Assembly: GCF_900143285.1 (NCBI RefSeq)
Contig: NZ_FRDN01000003.1
Location: forward strand, 588,071 to 652,070
Length of the DNA stretch: 64,000 nt
Origin: Desulfitobacterium chlororespirans DSM 11544
GTDB lineage: Bacteria; Bacillota; Desulfitobacteriia; Desulfitobacteriales; Desulfitobacteriaceae
Reading direction: 5' to 3'
Part shown: positions 8,179 to 15,608 of the stretch, in pieces
Layout of the letters: every line of letters begins with the position of its first letter
Position numbering within the stretch: the first letter of the stretch is position 1
Made by a program: the position numbers and the translations under genes
The notes under the pieces: model-generated
Told to the model about the DNA's origin: nothing
Database searches by the model: none
Seen by the model: only the letters and a program-made list of their open reading frames with translations

Positions 8179-8434
8179 CGTTGATTCTCTCTTTCACCCT
8201 TGAAAAAACTTCATTGTGGGTATAACGACTAACCGTTGAATCCGCCTGTTTATCCGCTTCATCAAGTTTCAGCTCAATATCATCAGTTAATTCCGCATAT
8301 TTCTCCAGACTTAACACGACCATTGAGCCATAACCGTTTTTCGTCAAATAAACAGGCTCCCCCTCTTTAACAACTATATTTTCTATTTCTGGAAACTTAT
8401 TTCTTAAATCTGAAACAGATCTAATATGAATTAT
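8168..8434 (-). pseudogene. Phd/YefM-type antitoxin gene lacking a normal start codon
   Basis: The frame encodes IIHIRSVSDLRNKFPEIENI, then VVKEGEPVYLTKNGYGSMVVLS and a helical C-terminus ending INDGR, 88 codons in all. This is the full length and pattern of the Phd/YefM fold: an IRSVSDLRNKF DNA-binding N-terminus and the GxxxYLTKNGYGSMV core. Where the initiator should be there is ATA (8432-8434), with a stop codon in frame two codons upstream, so there is no ATG, GTG or TTG. With the toxin truncated, this is probably a dead toxin-antitoxin locus. Weak initiation at ATA cannot be excluded. Confidence 0.7.
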
Positions 8435-8654
8435 ACTTTAGCATAGTCCTATCATAATAATATTATTATTTTATCTTAACTTCAGTAAAAGCTATGATAA
8501 TTTTAGACTATGTCCTTTTTAATCATTCAACTTCTCTTACTCTCAGTGGATTTTTCAGTATCTCCGTAATGTTCACCGTAGATATCCTTAGATGCAGCTC
8601 AAATGTTGCCTTGATATACTATTTGGGATGCAAGCAGCCTTGGCGGCAGTCTAT

Positions 8655-9998
8655 CTATCCTTGCAAGCTCTTCCTTACTCCGAGCCAGAGAATGAGTCCT
8701 ACTATACAGGTGAGCCCCTCGGAAATTGTCATAGCCCAAATAACACCCTTTACGGCAAATAGTAAATTCCCGAAAATCAAAATAGGAATAAACACAATCC
8801 CCCTTATCATGGACATAACAGTAGCTTGCACAGCTGTTCCGAATGCTTGAAAGACGCCTGTAAAAAGTGCGGCTAGACTGGCAAAGACAGTGGAGCAAAG
8901 CTGTGCGAAGAGAATGGTTTGACCAATGGCGATGACCTCAGAATCAATACTAAAGATGCCAATGACCTGTGCCCTGAGTACAAAAAGAATTGCGGACAAA
9001 CCCAATATGATACTCAACATATATACCACGGTCGTTCTGATAATTTCCATGAGACGCTCTTGATTTTTTGCTGAATAGGCATAGGCAATCAATGGCACAG
9101 CCCCCATTGAAAAGCTCATGCCTACAAAGTCCACAATTTGAATAACTCTTTGGGAGATACCAAATCCCGCAACAACATTGTCACCATAGAGAATGGAGTA
9201 ATTATTGAAGAGCAAACTGGTAATGACCATAAAACCATCAAGCAGAAAAGCAGAAATACCAACTTTAAAAATAGTTTTATACATCTCTTTAGTAGGCTTG
9301 AACTCTTTGATCGACACACTCTGAACCGTGCTTTTCTTTTGCAGATAATAAATAAACCAAGCAACAGAGACCATGTTGCCAATAACAGATGCCAGTGCGG
9401 AACCCATGACGTTCATGTGAAGAACAAAAATGAAAATAGGGTTAAGTATGATGTTGATGATAATGCCGGATATCATACCGATCATAGAGGCAGTGGCTGC
9501 TCCCTCAGCGCGAACCGTTTCCTCCAGCGAAAAATTGGCAATAACGAATGGAGCACCCATAATAAACACCCAAATAAAATTCTTTGTGTACAGCAATGTG
9601 TCACACTTTGCTCCTAGAAGCTGCAAAAGCGGTGAGATCAGCGGCAGGCATATCGCCATAAAGATGATACCGGCGAGTAGTGATGACCAGAGGTTTACAG
9701 AACAAACCTTTTGGGCGCTGTCGGTATTGTCCTCACCCAAAAGTCTCGATATATAAGTTCCGGCACCCACTCCAAACAAATGACCAAAGGCCATCAACAG
9801 CGATGAAAATGGCAATGCTAAGGTTACTGCTGCCATCATGGCTGTGTTGTTAAGTTTACCGATAAAAAAGGCATCTGTGATATTGTAAATAAGGGTGGCA
9901 ATAAAACTCAGCATCATGGGCAGAACCATATGCATTATTGCCTTGGAAACAGGTGCTTTTTCCAGATAGTAAAGGGATTCTTGATTTGTATTTTCCAT
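8655..9998 (-). CDS. MATE-family efflux transporter
   Basis: A 447-residue, 12-helix membrane protein; the ATG at 9996-9998 has AAAGGAG 9 bases upstream. It shows the MATE pattern of two six-helix halves: the N-terminal KAIMHMVLPMMLSFIATLIYNITDAFFIGKL, the conserved FGVGAGTYISRLLGE and the second-half FSMGAVPLIAYAYSAKN. MATE carriers expel cationic drugs or metabolites using Na+ or H+. The gene lies downstream of a MarR regulator on the same strand with a gap of 113 bases, the classic arrangement for a drug-inducible pump. Confidence 0.9.
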   Translation of the reverse strand: MENTNQESLYYLEKAPVSKAIMHMVLPMMLSFIATLIYNITDAFFIGKLNNTAMMAAVTLALPFSSLLMAFGHLFGVGAGTYISRLLGEDNTDSAQKVCSVNLWSSLLAGIIFMAICLPLISPLLQLLGAKCDTLLYTKNFIWVFIMGAPFVIANFSLEETVRAEGAATASMIGMISGIIINIILNPIFIFVLHMNVMGSALASVIGNMVSVAWFIYYLQKKSTVQSVSIKEFKPTKEMYKTIFKVGISAFLLDGFMVITSLLFNNYSILYGDNVVAGFGISQRVIQIVDFVGMSFSMGAVPLIAYAYSAKNQERLMEIIRTTVVYMLSIILGLSAILFVLRAQVIGIFSIDSEVIAIGQTILFAQLCSTVFASLAALFTGVFQAFGTAVQATVMSMIRGIVFIPILIFGNLLFAVKGVIWAMTISEGLTCIVGLILWLGVRKSLQG

Positions 9999-10111
9999 GT
10001 TAAAACTCCTTTCGGGCAATATATCCGCAAAAATTAGCGCAAAAAAATAAGGCACTGTTTAAAACGGTTGTTTTTCCGCAGCGCCTTTATACCATGCTAT
10101 CCTAATATGGA

Positions 10112-10741
10112 TTATTCTTCGTCCTGCTTATCTAGTGATGGAGCAGGGCGTCCTCCATGACCTCGACTCATTCCGGACCGGGGACCAAATCGCCTATCAT
10201 CTGGATAATCTCTATCGCTTCCCCAATGGGGATGTCCGCCCAAATGATCGTCAAATGGATTGCCCCTATGAAGGCGCGGGTCAAAATCTGCTGCAAGCTG
10301 TTCATCGCCCAGTTCTGCTTCCAGTGTCGCGATGATACGGTCAAGATAACCGCTCAAACTCTTTTGTTCTTCTCCACTCAGGCATCCAAAGAGATGATCG
10401 AAGCTGAATTCCTCAGCTGACTCAGTTGCCTCAATTCCCTTTTTGGTAAGCCTGACATTCATGACCCGGCGGTCGCTTTCTGATGGTGTACGTGTAATAT
10501 ACTCGTTTTTCTCCAGTTTGGAAAGAAGCTCTCCTAAGGATTGTGGTCTCATGTCCAAGAGATACGATAATTCTTTTTGGCTGATTTCCGGCTGCATCTT
10601 AAGGATTGCCAACACTCTGCCCTGCCCTCTGCGCGGATCGCCCATAGGGCCAAAATTCATATGGTTTTGCTGATGATATCGATGAAGTAACCACTCGACA
10701 CGTGTAAGCTGCATAATTAGGTCAAAGTTCTTTGTTTCCAT
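10112..10741 (-). CDS. MarR-family transcriptional regulator, paralogue of the one at 2720
   Basis: A 209-residue protein; the ATG at 10739-10741 is preceded by GAGGTG. The N-terminal two thirds closely parallel the MarR gene at 2720-3331 (shared LLHRY-Q-QN-MNFGP, GQGRVLAILK, EISQKELSYLLDM and SDRR). The tail again is rich in Gly, His, Asp and Arg (HLGGHPHWGSDRDYPDD). Its promoter contains palindromes different from those of the first copy, which points to separate specificities. It most likely represses itself and the MATE gene downstream. Confidence 0.85.
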   Translation of the reverse strand: METKNFDLIMQLTRVEWLLHRYHQQNHMNFGPMGDPRRGQGRVLAILKMQPEISQKELSYLLDMRPQSLGELLSKLEKNEYITRTPSESDRRVMNVRLTKKGIEATESAEEFSFDHLFGCLSGEEQKSLSGYLDRIIATLEAELGDEQLAADFDPRLHRGNPFDDHLGGHPHWGSDRDYPDDRRFGPRSGMSRGHGGRPAPSLDKQDEE

Positions 10742-10798
10742 TGTATACACCTCAATATATTTGTATTAAACCCATCAGAAGGGACCTTACTATTCATA

Positions 10799-10849
10799 AG
10801 TATAAAAGGTACCTTAGTAATTTGTCAATACAATTATGAAGGTACCCTT
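10799..10849 (-). promoter_or_regulatory. Promoter and AAGGTACCTT operators of the MarR/MATE unit
   Basis: On the minus strand a -35 TTGACA (10823-10828), an 18-base spacer and a -10 TATACT (10799-10804) form a near-consensus promoter. The spacer contains the perfect palindrome AAGGTACCTT (10806-10815). A second imperfect copy, AAGGTACCCTT (10839-10849), lies just upstream of the -35, and a degenerate AAGGGACCTTA lies downstream (about 10779-10789). The placement fits repression by the MarR protein. Confidence 0.75.
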
Positions 10850-10995
10850 TATTTTTTCATCATGTAAAATTCATTTGGGATGGCCTCCGTTATAATTGGA
10901 TTTTGCCGGCCAACAGTCCTTTCGGACTGTACACCGAAACAAATCTATGTTTTTTGAAACTTATGCCGAATCTAATTCAAGAAAATTTAGACAAC

Positions 10996-11011
10996 TGTTA
11001 CTATTGTAACA
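10996..11011 (+). promoter_or_regulatory. CRP/FNR-type dyad upstream of the nitrilase gene
   Basis: TGTTA-CTATTG-TAACA has two 5-base half sites spaced by 6, the geometry used by CRP/FNR regulators, and lies 60 bases before the amidase start. The CRP/FNR-type regulator encoded downstream of the amidase is the natural candidate to bind it. The rest of the 10742-11071 gap holds the MarR promoter and a small hairpin ACAGTCC-TTTC-GGACTGT (10913-10930). Confidence 0.5.
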
Positions 11012-11071
11012 TACATAGATAAAACCCTTGTGCTAATCTAAATCCAAGAAGTGTACAAGGAGGTAATATCA

Positions 11072-12142
11072 ATGATTGAGCAGTATATGGCCTTAGCCAT
11101 CCAGCCTACCATGCGCGGTGCGGAAAAAAGGGAGGATATCAAACGGAATATTGCCCATATCTCAGATGTCATCGATGCCGCAGTATGGTTAAGCGGAATT
11201 GAAATGCCGGTAAGACTCATTACTATTCCTGAAGGCGCACTGCAAGGATTTACCGATGAATTATTCGATTGGGATCACCAACACTATGTCGATCATATGG
11301 CTATTGATATTCCTGGTGAAGAGACAGAACTCCTTGGCAAAAAAGCCAAGGAATACAATGCCTACCTGATAGCTCAGGCCAAAGTGAAGCACCCTGAGTT
11401 TCCCGGCCGCTTCTTTAATTCAGCTTTTTTGATTGATCCGAAAGGCGAAGTCATTCTGCAAAGTTACAAAATGCAGGTTTTCTGCCAGGAGCATTCCACC
11501 GTTCCTCATGATGTGTGGGACAAATGGATAGAGCTTTATGGCTATAAATTAGATTCTTTCTACTCCGTAGCTGACACGGAAATCGGCAGAATCGGCCTCC
11601 TGGTATGCCAGGAAGGAGATTACCCTGAGCCGGCCCGGGGGCTTGCCATGAATGGTGCGGAAATCATCTACCGGTCCAGCGCTCCTGAACCGGCCGCAGC
11701 CAACGGCTGGTGGGAACTTCAAAACAGAGCCCGGGCTTTGGATAATACCTGCTATGTGGTGGCACCTAATGTCGCCACCTATTATCCCTCCCAGGCAGCC
11801 GAGCTGTCTGTTGACACCTTTGGCGGCCAATCCATGATCGTCAATCATCATGGCGAAGTAATTTCCAACCATAAGTATGGTTCAGGCAGTTCCTATGCCG
11901 GAGCGATTATCGATGTTGAGTCCCTGAGAGAATACCGCGAACGCTCCCTCTTCGGCAACTGGATGAAGGACTTGCGTACTGAGCAATTTAAGCTCATTTA
12001 CGAAGAACCCCTCTTTGCCAAGAACCTTTGCCTGGATCGCGCTCCCCTCAAACACAAAGACACTCACGAAATTTACCGTCAGCATATCAGACAATTAATC
12101 GAACGCGGCATCTGGGTCGAATCCGCTCGTTCTAAAAAGTAG
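11072..12142 (+). CDS. Nitrilase-superfamily carbon-nitrogen hydrolase (amidase)
   Basis: A 356-residue protein; the ATG at 11072 follows AAGGAGG. The catalytic triad of the superfamily is visible: E54 (TIPEGALQG), K133 (SYKMQVF) and C179 (LLVCQEGDYPEP). The length of about 350 residues fits formamidase, aliphatic amidase or N-carbamoyl amino acid hydrolase rather than short omega-amidases. With the hydantoinase and racemase-like genes to the right, an N-carbamoyl or acyclic amide intermediate is a reasonable substrate, but this is inference. It is transcribed alone, ending at a strong terminator. Confidence 0.8.
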   Translation: MIEQYMALAIQPTMRGAEKREDIKRNIAHISDVIDAAVWLSGIEMPVRLITIPEGALQGFTDELFDWDHQHYVDHMAIDIPGEETELLGKKAKEYNAYLIAQAKVKHPEFPGRFFNSAFLIDPKGEVILQSYKMQVFCQEHSTVPHDVWDKWIELYGYKLDSFYSVADTEIGRIGLLVCQEGDYPEPARGLAMNGAEIIYRSSAPEPAAANGWWELQNRARALDNTCYVVAPNVATYYPSQAAELSVDTFGGQSMIVNHHGEVISNHKYGSGSSYAGAIIDVESLREYRERSLFGNWMKDLRTEQFKLIYEEPLFAKNLCLDRAPLKHKDTHEIYRQHIRQLIERGIWVESARSKK

Positions 12143-12173
12143 CCAGTGCTCTCCGTTATGACTCTATAAACTT

Positions 12174-12228
12174 AAAGGAGGATAGCTTCGGGGCAAATCC
12201 CGAAACTATCCTCCCTTTATATTTTTTC
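12174..12228 (+). terminator. Rho-independent terminator after the amidase
   Basis: The stem AGGAGGATAG-c-TTCGGG pairs with CCCGAA-a-CTATCCTCC around a short loop and is followed by ATTTTTTC. Confidence 0.85.
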
Positions 12229-12299
12229 TAAGAATTAACCTTCTGCTTCCCATTATTATTGTACAATATGATTGTAACGCAATGATTGGGGGTACGATC

Positions 12300-12980
12300 A
12301 TGAATTACATCATTCCCAATATCTATTCTCAGCCCACGGATACAAACCTGTGGAATATCCTCTTAAGCAGTGGGATACCAAGGCATTATCAAAAAGGAGA
12401 ATTTGTCTTCGAGAAGGATCAACCCAGCAACGGACTTATTTGCCTAAAGAAAGGCAAAGTTAAAGTCTCCAGCTTTTTCTCCGAGGGAGGTGAAAAAATC
12501 TTCGGCATCCTTGTTGCCCCTGCGCTGTTCGGGGAAACAGAAACCCTGGACCAAGGCCCGCGCATGGTTTCCGCAACCGCTCTCACCCATGTTGAAATCG
12601 TCGCCATTTCCGGGAATAAGACGAAGGAGCTTATCTATACCTATCCGGACATTGCTCTATCGATTATTCAATCCATCGGCGTTAAATTAAGGTGGACTAC
12701 CTTACAAGCTGAAGATTTATCCACGCAAAAAATCGAGTACCGGCTGGCCAGATTATTGCTGGATTTCAAACACTATGGTATCTTTACCAGTAAAAACAAC
12801 GATAACTGCCTGATGATTACCCATGAGGAATTGGCCCATTTTATTGGCACAGCACGTTCCAGGGTAACGACCTATCTTAACGAATTTGCCCATAAAGGCC
12901 TGATCCAGCTTAGACGAGGAGAAATACGCATTCTGGATACAGCGGGGCTCAACAAGTATGCTCATAAGAGTCAGACATAA
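12300..12980 (+). CDS. CRP/FNR-family transcriptional regulator
   Basis: A 226-residue protein; the ATG at 12300 has TTGGGGG upstream. Residues 20-120 form the cyclic-nucleotide-binding-like beta barrel (YQKGEFVFEKDQPSNGLICLKKGKVKV, then APALFGETETL), without the usual cAMP-contact signature or the FNR cysteine cluster. Residues 150-220 hold the helix-turn-helix: ITHEELAHFIGTARSRVTTYLNEF. It resembles the CprK/Fnr-like regulators of anaerobic Firmicutes, which sense small organic ligands. Its place between the amidase and the DUF3830/decarboxylase-like genes suggests control of this island. A candidate site lies at 10996-11011. Confidence 0.85.
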   Translation: MNYIIPNIYSQPTDTNLWNILLSSGIPRHYQKGEFVFEKDQPSNGLICLKKGKVKVSSFFSEGGEKIFGILVAPALFGETETLDQGPRMVSATALTHVEIVAISGNKTKELIYTYPDIALSIIQSIGVKLRWTTLQAEDLSTQKIEYRLARLLLDFKHYGIFTSKNNDNCLMITHEELAHFIGTARSRVTTYLNEFAHKGLIQLRRGEIRILDTAGLNKYAHKSQT

Positions 12981-13068
12981 CCAGAGGGTCCCTGATGGTC
13001 GGAGAATGATATTGAAAAAATGAGGATGTTGTAGTAACCTTATCTTTATTTATGGAGGTCGATAAGTT

Positions 13069-13500
13069 ATGAATTTGGTAAAGATTACTGCCGGTGGATT
13101 TCACTTCGTGGCACGCTTTGAGGAAAAAGACGCCCCCCAAACTTGTGCGGCATTCAAAAAGCTTCTGCCCTTCCAAAACAAGCTCATCCATGTCCGCTGG
13201 AGCGGTGAGGCCGTTTGGGTTCCCTTAGGCGATTTCAAATTAGGGGTGGGCTATGAAAACCCTACCAGCCATCCTGCCAAAGGGGAGATCCTTTTATATC
13301 CGGGTGATATCAGTGAAACAGAGATTTTCATCCCTTATGGAGGGTCTTGTTTTTCAAGTAAAATAGGGCAATTAGCCGGAAACCATTTCTTAACGATCAT
13401 CGAAGGGCATGAAAACTTGGGGAAATTAGGCCAAATTGTTCTCTGGCAAGGGGCCCAGGACATACTCGTTGAAGATTATCCCACTGCTGGAATCCATTAA
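13069..13500 (+). CDS. DUF3830 family protein (cyclophilin-like fold)
   Basis: A 143-residue protein; the ATG at 13069 follows GGAGGTCGATAAGTT. The order FHFVARFEEKDAPQTCAAFKKLLPF, then HVRWSGEAVWVPLGDF, GEILLYPGDISETEIFIPYGG and NHFLTIIEGHENL matches DUF3830, a cyclophilin-like family with no established function. Members are typically found beside hydantoinases, amidases and Asp/Glu-racemase family enzymes, as here. It lies between the CRP-type regulator and the arylmalonate-decarboxylase-like gene. Confidence 0.75.
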   Translation: MNLVKITAGGFHFVARFEEKDAPQTCAAFKKLLPFQNKLIHVRWSGEAVWVPLGDFKLGVGYENPTSHPAKGEILLYPGDISETEIFIPYGGSCFSSKIGQLAGNHFLTIIEGHENLGKLGQIVLWQGAQDILVEDYPTAGIH

Positions 13501-13592
13501 GGCAAATGGCGAAAAAGCTTACAGAAAATATTCAGAAACATCAAAAACAAAAGAGGATTTCGAAAAGAAACGGCGAAAACATATATCAAATA

Positions 13593-13602
13593 TTGTCGAC
13601 AA
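13593..13602. promoter_or_regulatory. Candidate GntR/FCD operator (TTGTCGACAA)
   Basis: A perfect 10-bp palindrome with the core TGTCGACA, followed by a partial repeat ACTGTCGC. The same core occurs upstream of the MFS gene (17897-17908) and of the GntR gene (20205-20212). Here it lies about 75 bases before the decarboxylase-like gene. Apart from this, the 13501-13674 gap shows no gene with a credible start. Confidence 0.6.
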
Positions 13603-13674
13603 GCGACTGTCGCATGTCGGTTTATTCATATACCGGCACTGCGACCCGCTATTTTCAAATGGAGGGATACTCAC

Positions 13675-14427
13675 ATGCCAAAAACTATGTTTGATCCTGC
13701 AGAACAAAAGAAGATTGGAATGCTGACCCCATCTTCAAACACAGCCCTGGAGCCTATCTGCTCGAGAATGGTTTCCGGTCTGGAGGCTCTTGTCACCATG
13801 CACTATTCACGTTTAGAGGTGACAAAGATTTCTTTGGAAAAAGACGCCTTATCTCAGTTTGATCTCGATCCTTTTCTGCGTGCCTCAGAATTTCTCGCTC
13901 ATGCCGACGTGGACGCCATTGCCTGGAACGGAACCTCAGGGGGTTGGACGGGCTTCGAATTCGACAGGATGGTATGTGAGAAAATTACCGAAGCAACGGG
14001 GATCCCGGCAACCACCTCCATGCTGGCTATGCTGGAAGCCTTCGAGGAAAACAAGGTCAAGACTCTCCACATGGTTACACCCTATATCCCGGCTATCGAT
14101 GAGCTCATCGCTAAACAATTTGAGGAAAAATGCGGTTACCAGGTCATTAACTCCCGCGGCTTGAATCAAACTGTCAACCGTTCTTTCAGTTTAGTCACGC
14201 CGGAACAAATTGATAGGATGTGTAAAGAAGTCAGCGTTGATCCCGCTGATGGGATCAGCATCATTTGCACCAACTTACGCTCCACCTGGCAGATTGAACA
14301 ACTGGAAAGAGATTATGGCCTTACCGTCTACGATAGTACCGCAGTTACTGTCTGGAAAACCTTAAAAATGGTCGGCGTCGATCCTGGCGTCGTTAAAGGC
14401 TGGGGTAGATTATTCGCGGGGAAATAA
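13675..14427 (+). CDS. Arylmalonate decarboxylase / maleate isomerase family protein
   Basis: A 250-residue protein of the Asp/Glu racemase superfamily; the ATG at 13675 has GGAGGG upstream. The N-terminal MLTPSSNTALEP is the AMDase/maleate isomerase signature. In the racemases and maleate isomerase two cysteines act. Here the first position is glycine in WNGTSGGW (G86-T87-S88), and only the second Cys remains (IICTN, C198). That pattern, G-T-S with a single late Cys, plus a Tyr in TPYIPA, matches what is known of arylmalonate decarboxylase, so a cofactor-free decarboxylation is more likely than isomerization. The substrate is unknown. A GntR-type palindrome precedes it. Confidence 0.75.
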   Translation: MPKTMFDPAEQKKIGMLTPSSNTALEPICSRMVSGLEALVTMHYSRLEVTKISLEKDALSQFDLDPFLRASEFLAHADVDAIAWNGTSGGWTGFEFDRMVCEKITEATGIPATTSMLAMLEAFEENKVKTLHMVTPYIPAIDELIAKQFEEKCGYQVINSRGLNQTVNRSFSLVTPEQIDRMCKEVSVDPADGISIICTNLRSTWQIEQLERDYGLTVYDSTAVTVWKTLKMVGVDPGVVKGWGRLFAGK

Positions 14428-14441
14428 CCGGCTGTCCCAAT

Positions 14442-14476
14442 GAAAAAGGCGAATTCCTGAAGAATTCGCCTTTTTC
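14442..14476. terminator. Bidirectional terminator
   Basis: TGAAAAAGGCGAATTC and GAATTCGCCTTTTTCA form a perfect stem with a 5-base loop and T runs on both strands, between the convergent decarboxylase-like and FAH genes. The following stretch 14477-14571 has no gene; it carries a small dyad around two CCATGG sites. Confidence 0.85.
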
Positions 14477-14571
14477 ATGCACCTCGCCATGGACCCTTGA
14501 GCCCATGGCTGGTCGCTACCTATCCCCACAACGGACTTTCGCCGTCTGGTTAATCGCTATTTAAATACATG

Positions 14572-15369
14572 CTATTTATGGCGTGGCGCCAGACTCCAGC
14601 TTTCTGAGCTTACTTTACAAGTGTTCACTAATTTGCCGATTTCTGATATTTCAATTTCAACTTTATCATTAACATCTAGGGATGAACCATAGCCGCCAGG
14701 TGTACCTGTCAAGATAATATCTCCCGGCAACAACGTTGTAATGTGAGAAATAAAGCTTACCAGGTACTCTATGCCGAAAATTAAATCGGCAGTAGTACCT
14801 TTTTGCTTTTCCTGACCGTTTACCGAAGAAGTAATCATTAAATTATCGGCATTAATTCCACTGACGATCCAGGGCCCCAAAGGGAGAAACGTATCGAAGG
14901 ACTTGGCGCGGGTCCAGAGGATGTCGGCCTTCTGCAGATCCTTTGCCGTTACGTCATTGGCAATCGTATACCCCCAGATATAGTCGTGAGCTTCCGCTTC
15001 GGACACCAGGTGCGCCTTCTTTCCTATGACAACAGCCAGCTCCGCTTCAAAAGCCAACTCCTCCGCCATTGCCCATTTGATAATATCATCTCCAGGATCT
15101 GCAACGCTTGTTGATGGCTTGATAAATAAAAGAGGTTCCTTAGGCCATTGTGCTCCTGGCTCGAGGACTGTGTCTTTATAATTAAGCCCAACACAGACCG
15201 CTTTCGTAGGGTGACAAGGGGCCAATAGCTTAAGGGCGGAAAGCTCATGCTCTATTCCGGATTCTTTAAAATCAGCAAGCTCCTCACCGCTCAGCTCCAC
15301 AACTCTATCTCCTTTAACTAATCCAAAGCAAATCTTAATACCATTATTAAAACGAACGTACCGTTCCAT
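14572..15369 (-). CDS. Fumarylacetoacetate hydrolase (FAH) family protein
   Basis: A 265-residue protein; the ATG at 15367-15369 follows AGGGGG, so a longer upstream frame is rejected. It carries the FAH pattern: CVGLNYKDT, PLLFIKPSTSV, then AFEAELAVVIGKKA with the metal-binding E-x-E, GYTIANDVTAKDLQ, and LLPGDIILTGTPGGYG. Family members hydrolyse C-C bonds of dioxo acids or decarboxylate/hydrate small acids using Mg2+. It is the third gene of the MFS, racemase-like, FAH transcript, preceded by a 239-base intercistronic stretch with a hairpin. The reaction in this island is unknown. Confidence 0.85.
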   Translation of the reverse strand: MERYVRFNNGIKICFGLVKGDRVVELSGEELADFKESGIEHELSALKLLAPCHPTKAVCVGLNYKDTVLEPGAQWPKEPLLFIKPSTSVADPGDDIIKWAMAEELAFEAELAVVIGKKAHLVSEAEAHDYIWGYTIANDVTAKDLQKADILWTRAKSFDTFLPLGPWIVSGINADNLMITSSVNGQEKQKGTTADLIFGIEYLVSFISHITTLLPGDIILTGTPGGYGSSLDVNDKVEIEISEIGKLVNTCKVSSESWSLAPRHK

Positions 15370-15568
15370 CGGATACCCCCTGCACGCGGAAGAGGAGTGT
15401 GTACAAGGGCTGCCCTGAACACCGCCTGTTCCAGTCAATTTTACGACTTGTTTTGCATCGAACAGTTTACCCCAGCACTTAGCGCTTCGGGCCAGTTCCC
15501 ATGATCTTAGCTTTTTATCATATCGCTGCCGGCACACCGGCCTATACGGTGCTTCCCCAGCCGTGGCA

Positions 15569-15601
15569 AAGGATTCCGGCAAAAGTATGCCAGAATCCCT
15601 T
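15569..15601 (-). other. Intercistronic hairpin between racemase-like and FAH genes
   Basis: On the minus strand AAGGGATTCTGGCA and TGCCGGAATCCTT pair with a 6-base loop, right after the racemase-like stop codon and without a T run. The remaining 15370-15568 shows no gene I recognise. It may stabilise or partly terminate the transcript. Confidence 0.45.
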
Positions 15602-15608
15602 ACTGACA

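Noticed and set aside
8051..8660. CCTTGGCGGCAG found twice, near 8058 and 8638
   Set aside because: The match is only about 12 bases and the flanks differ, so a repeat element is not supported.
14477..14571. Small dyads around CCATGG and ACGG/CCGT, possible repeat element
   Set aside because: No second copy is seen in the window; it cannot be called a repeat from this sequence alone.
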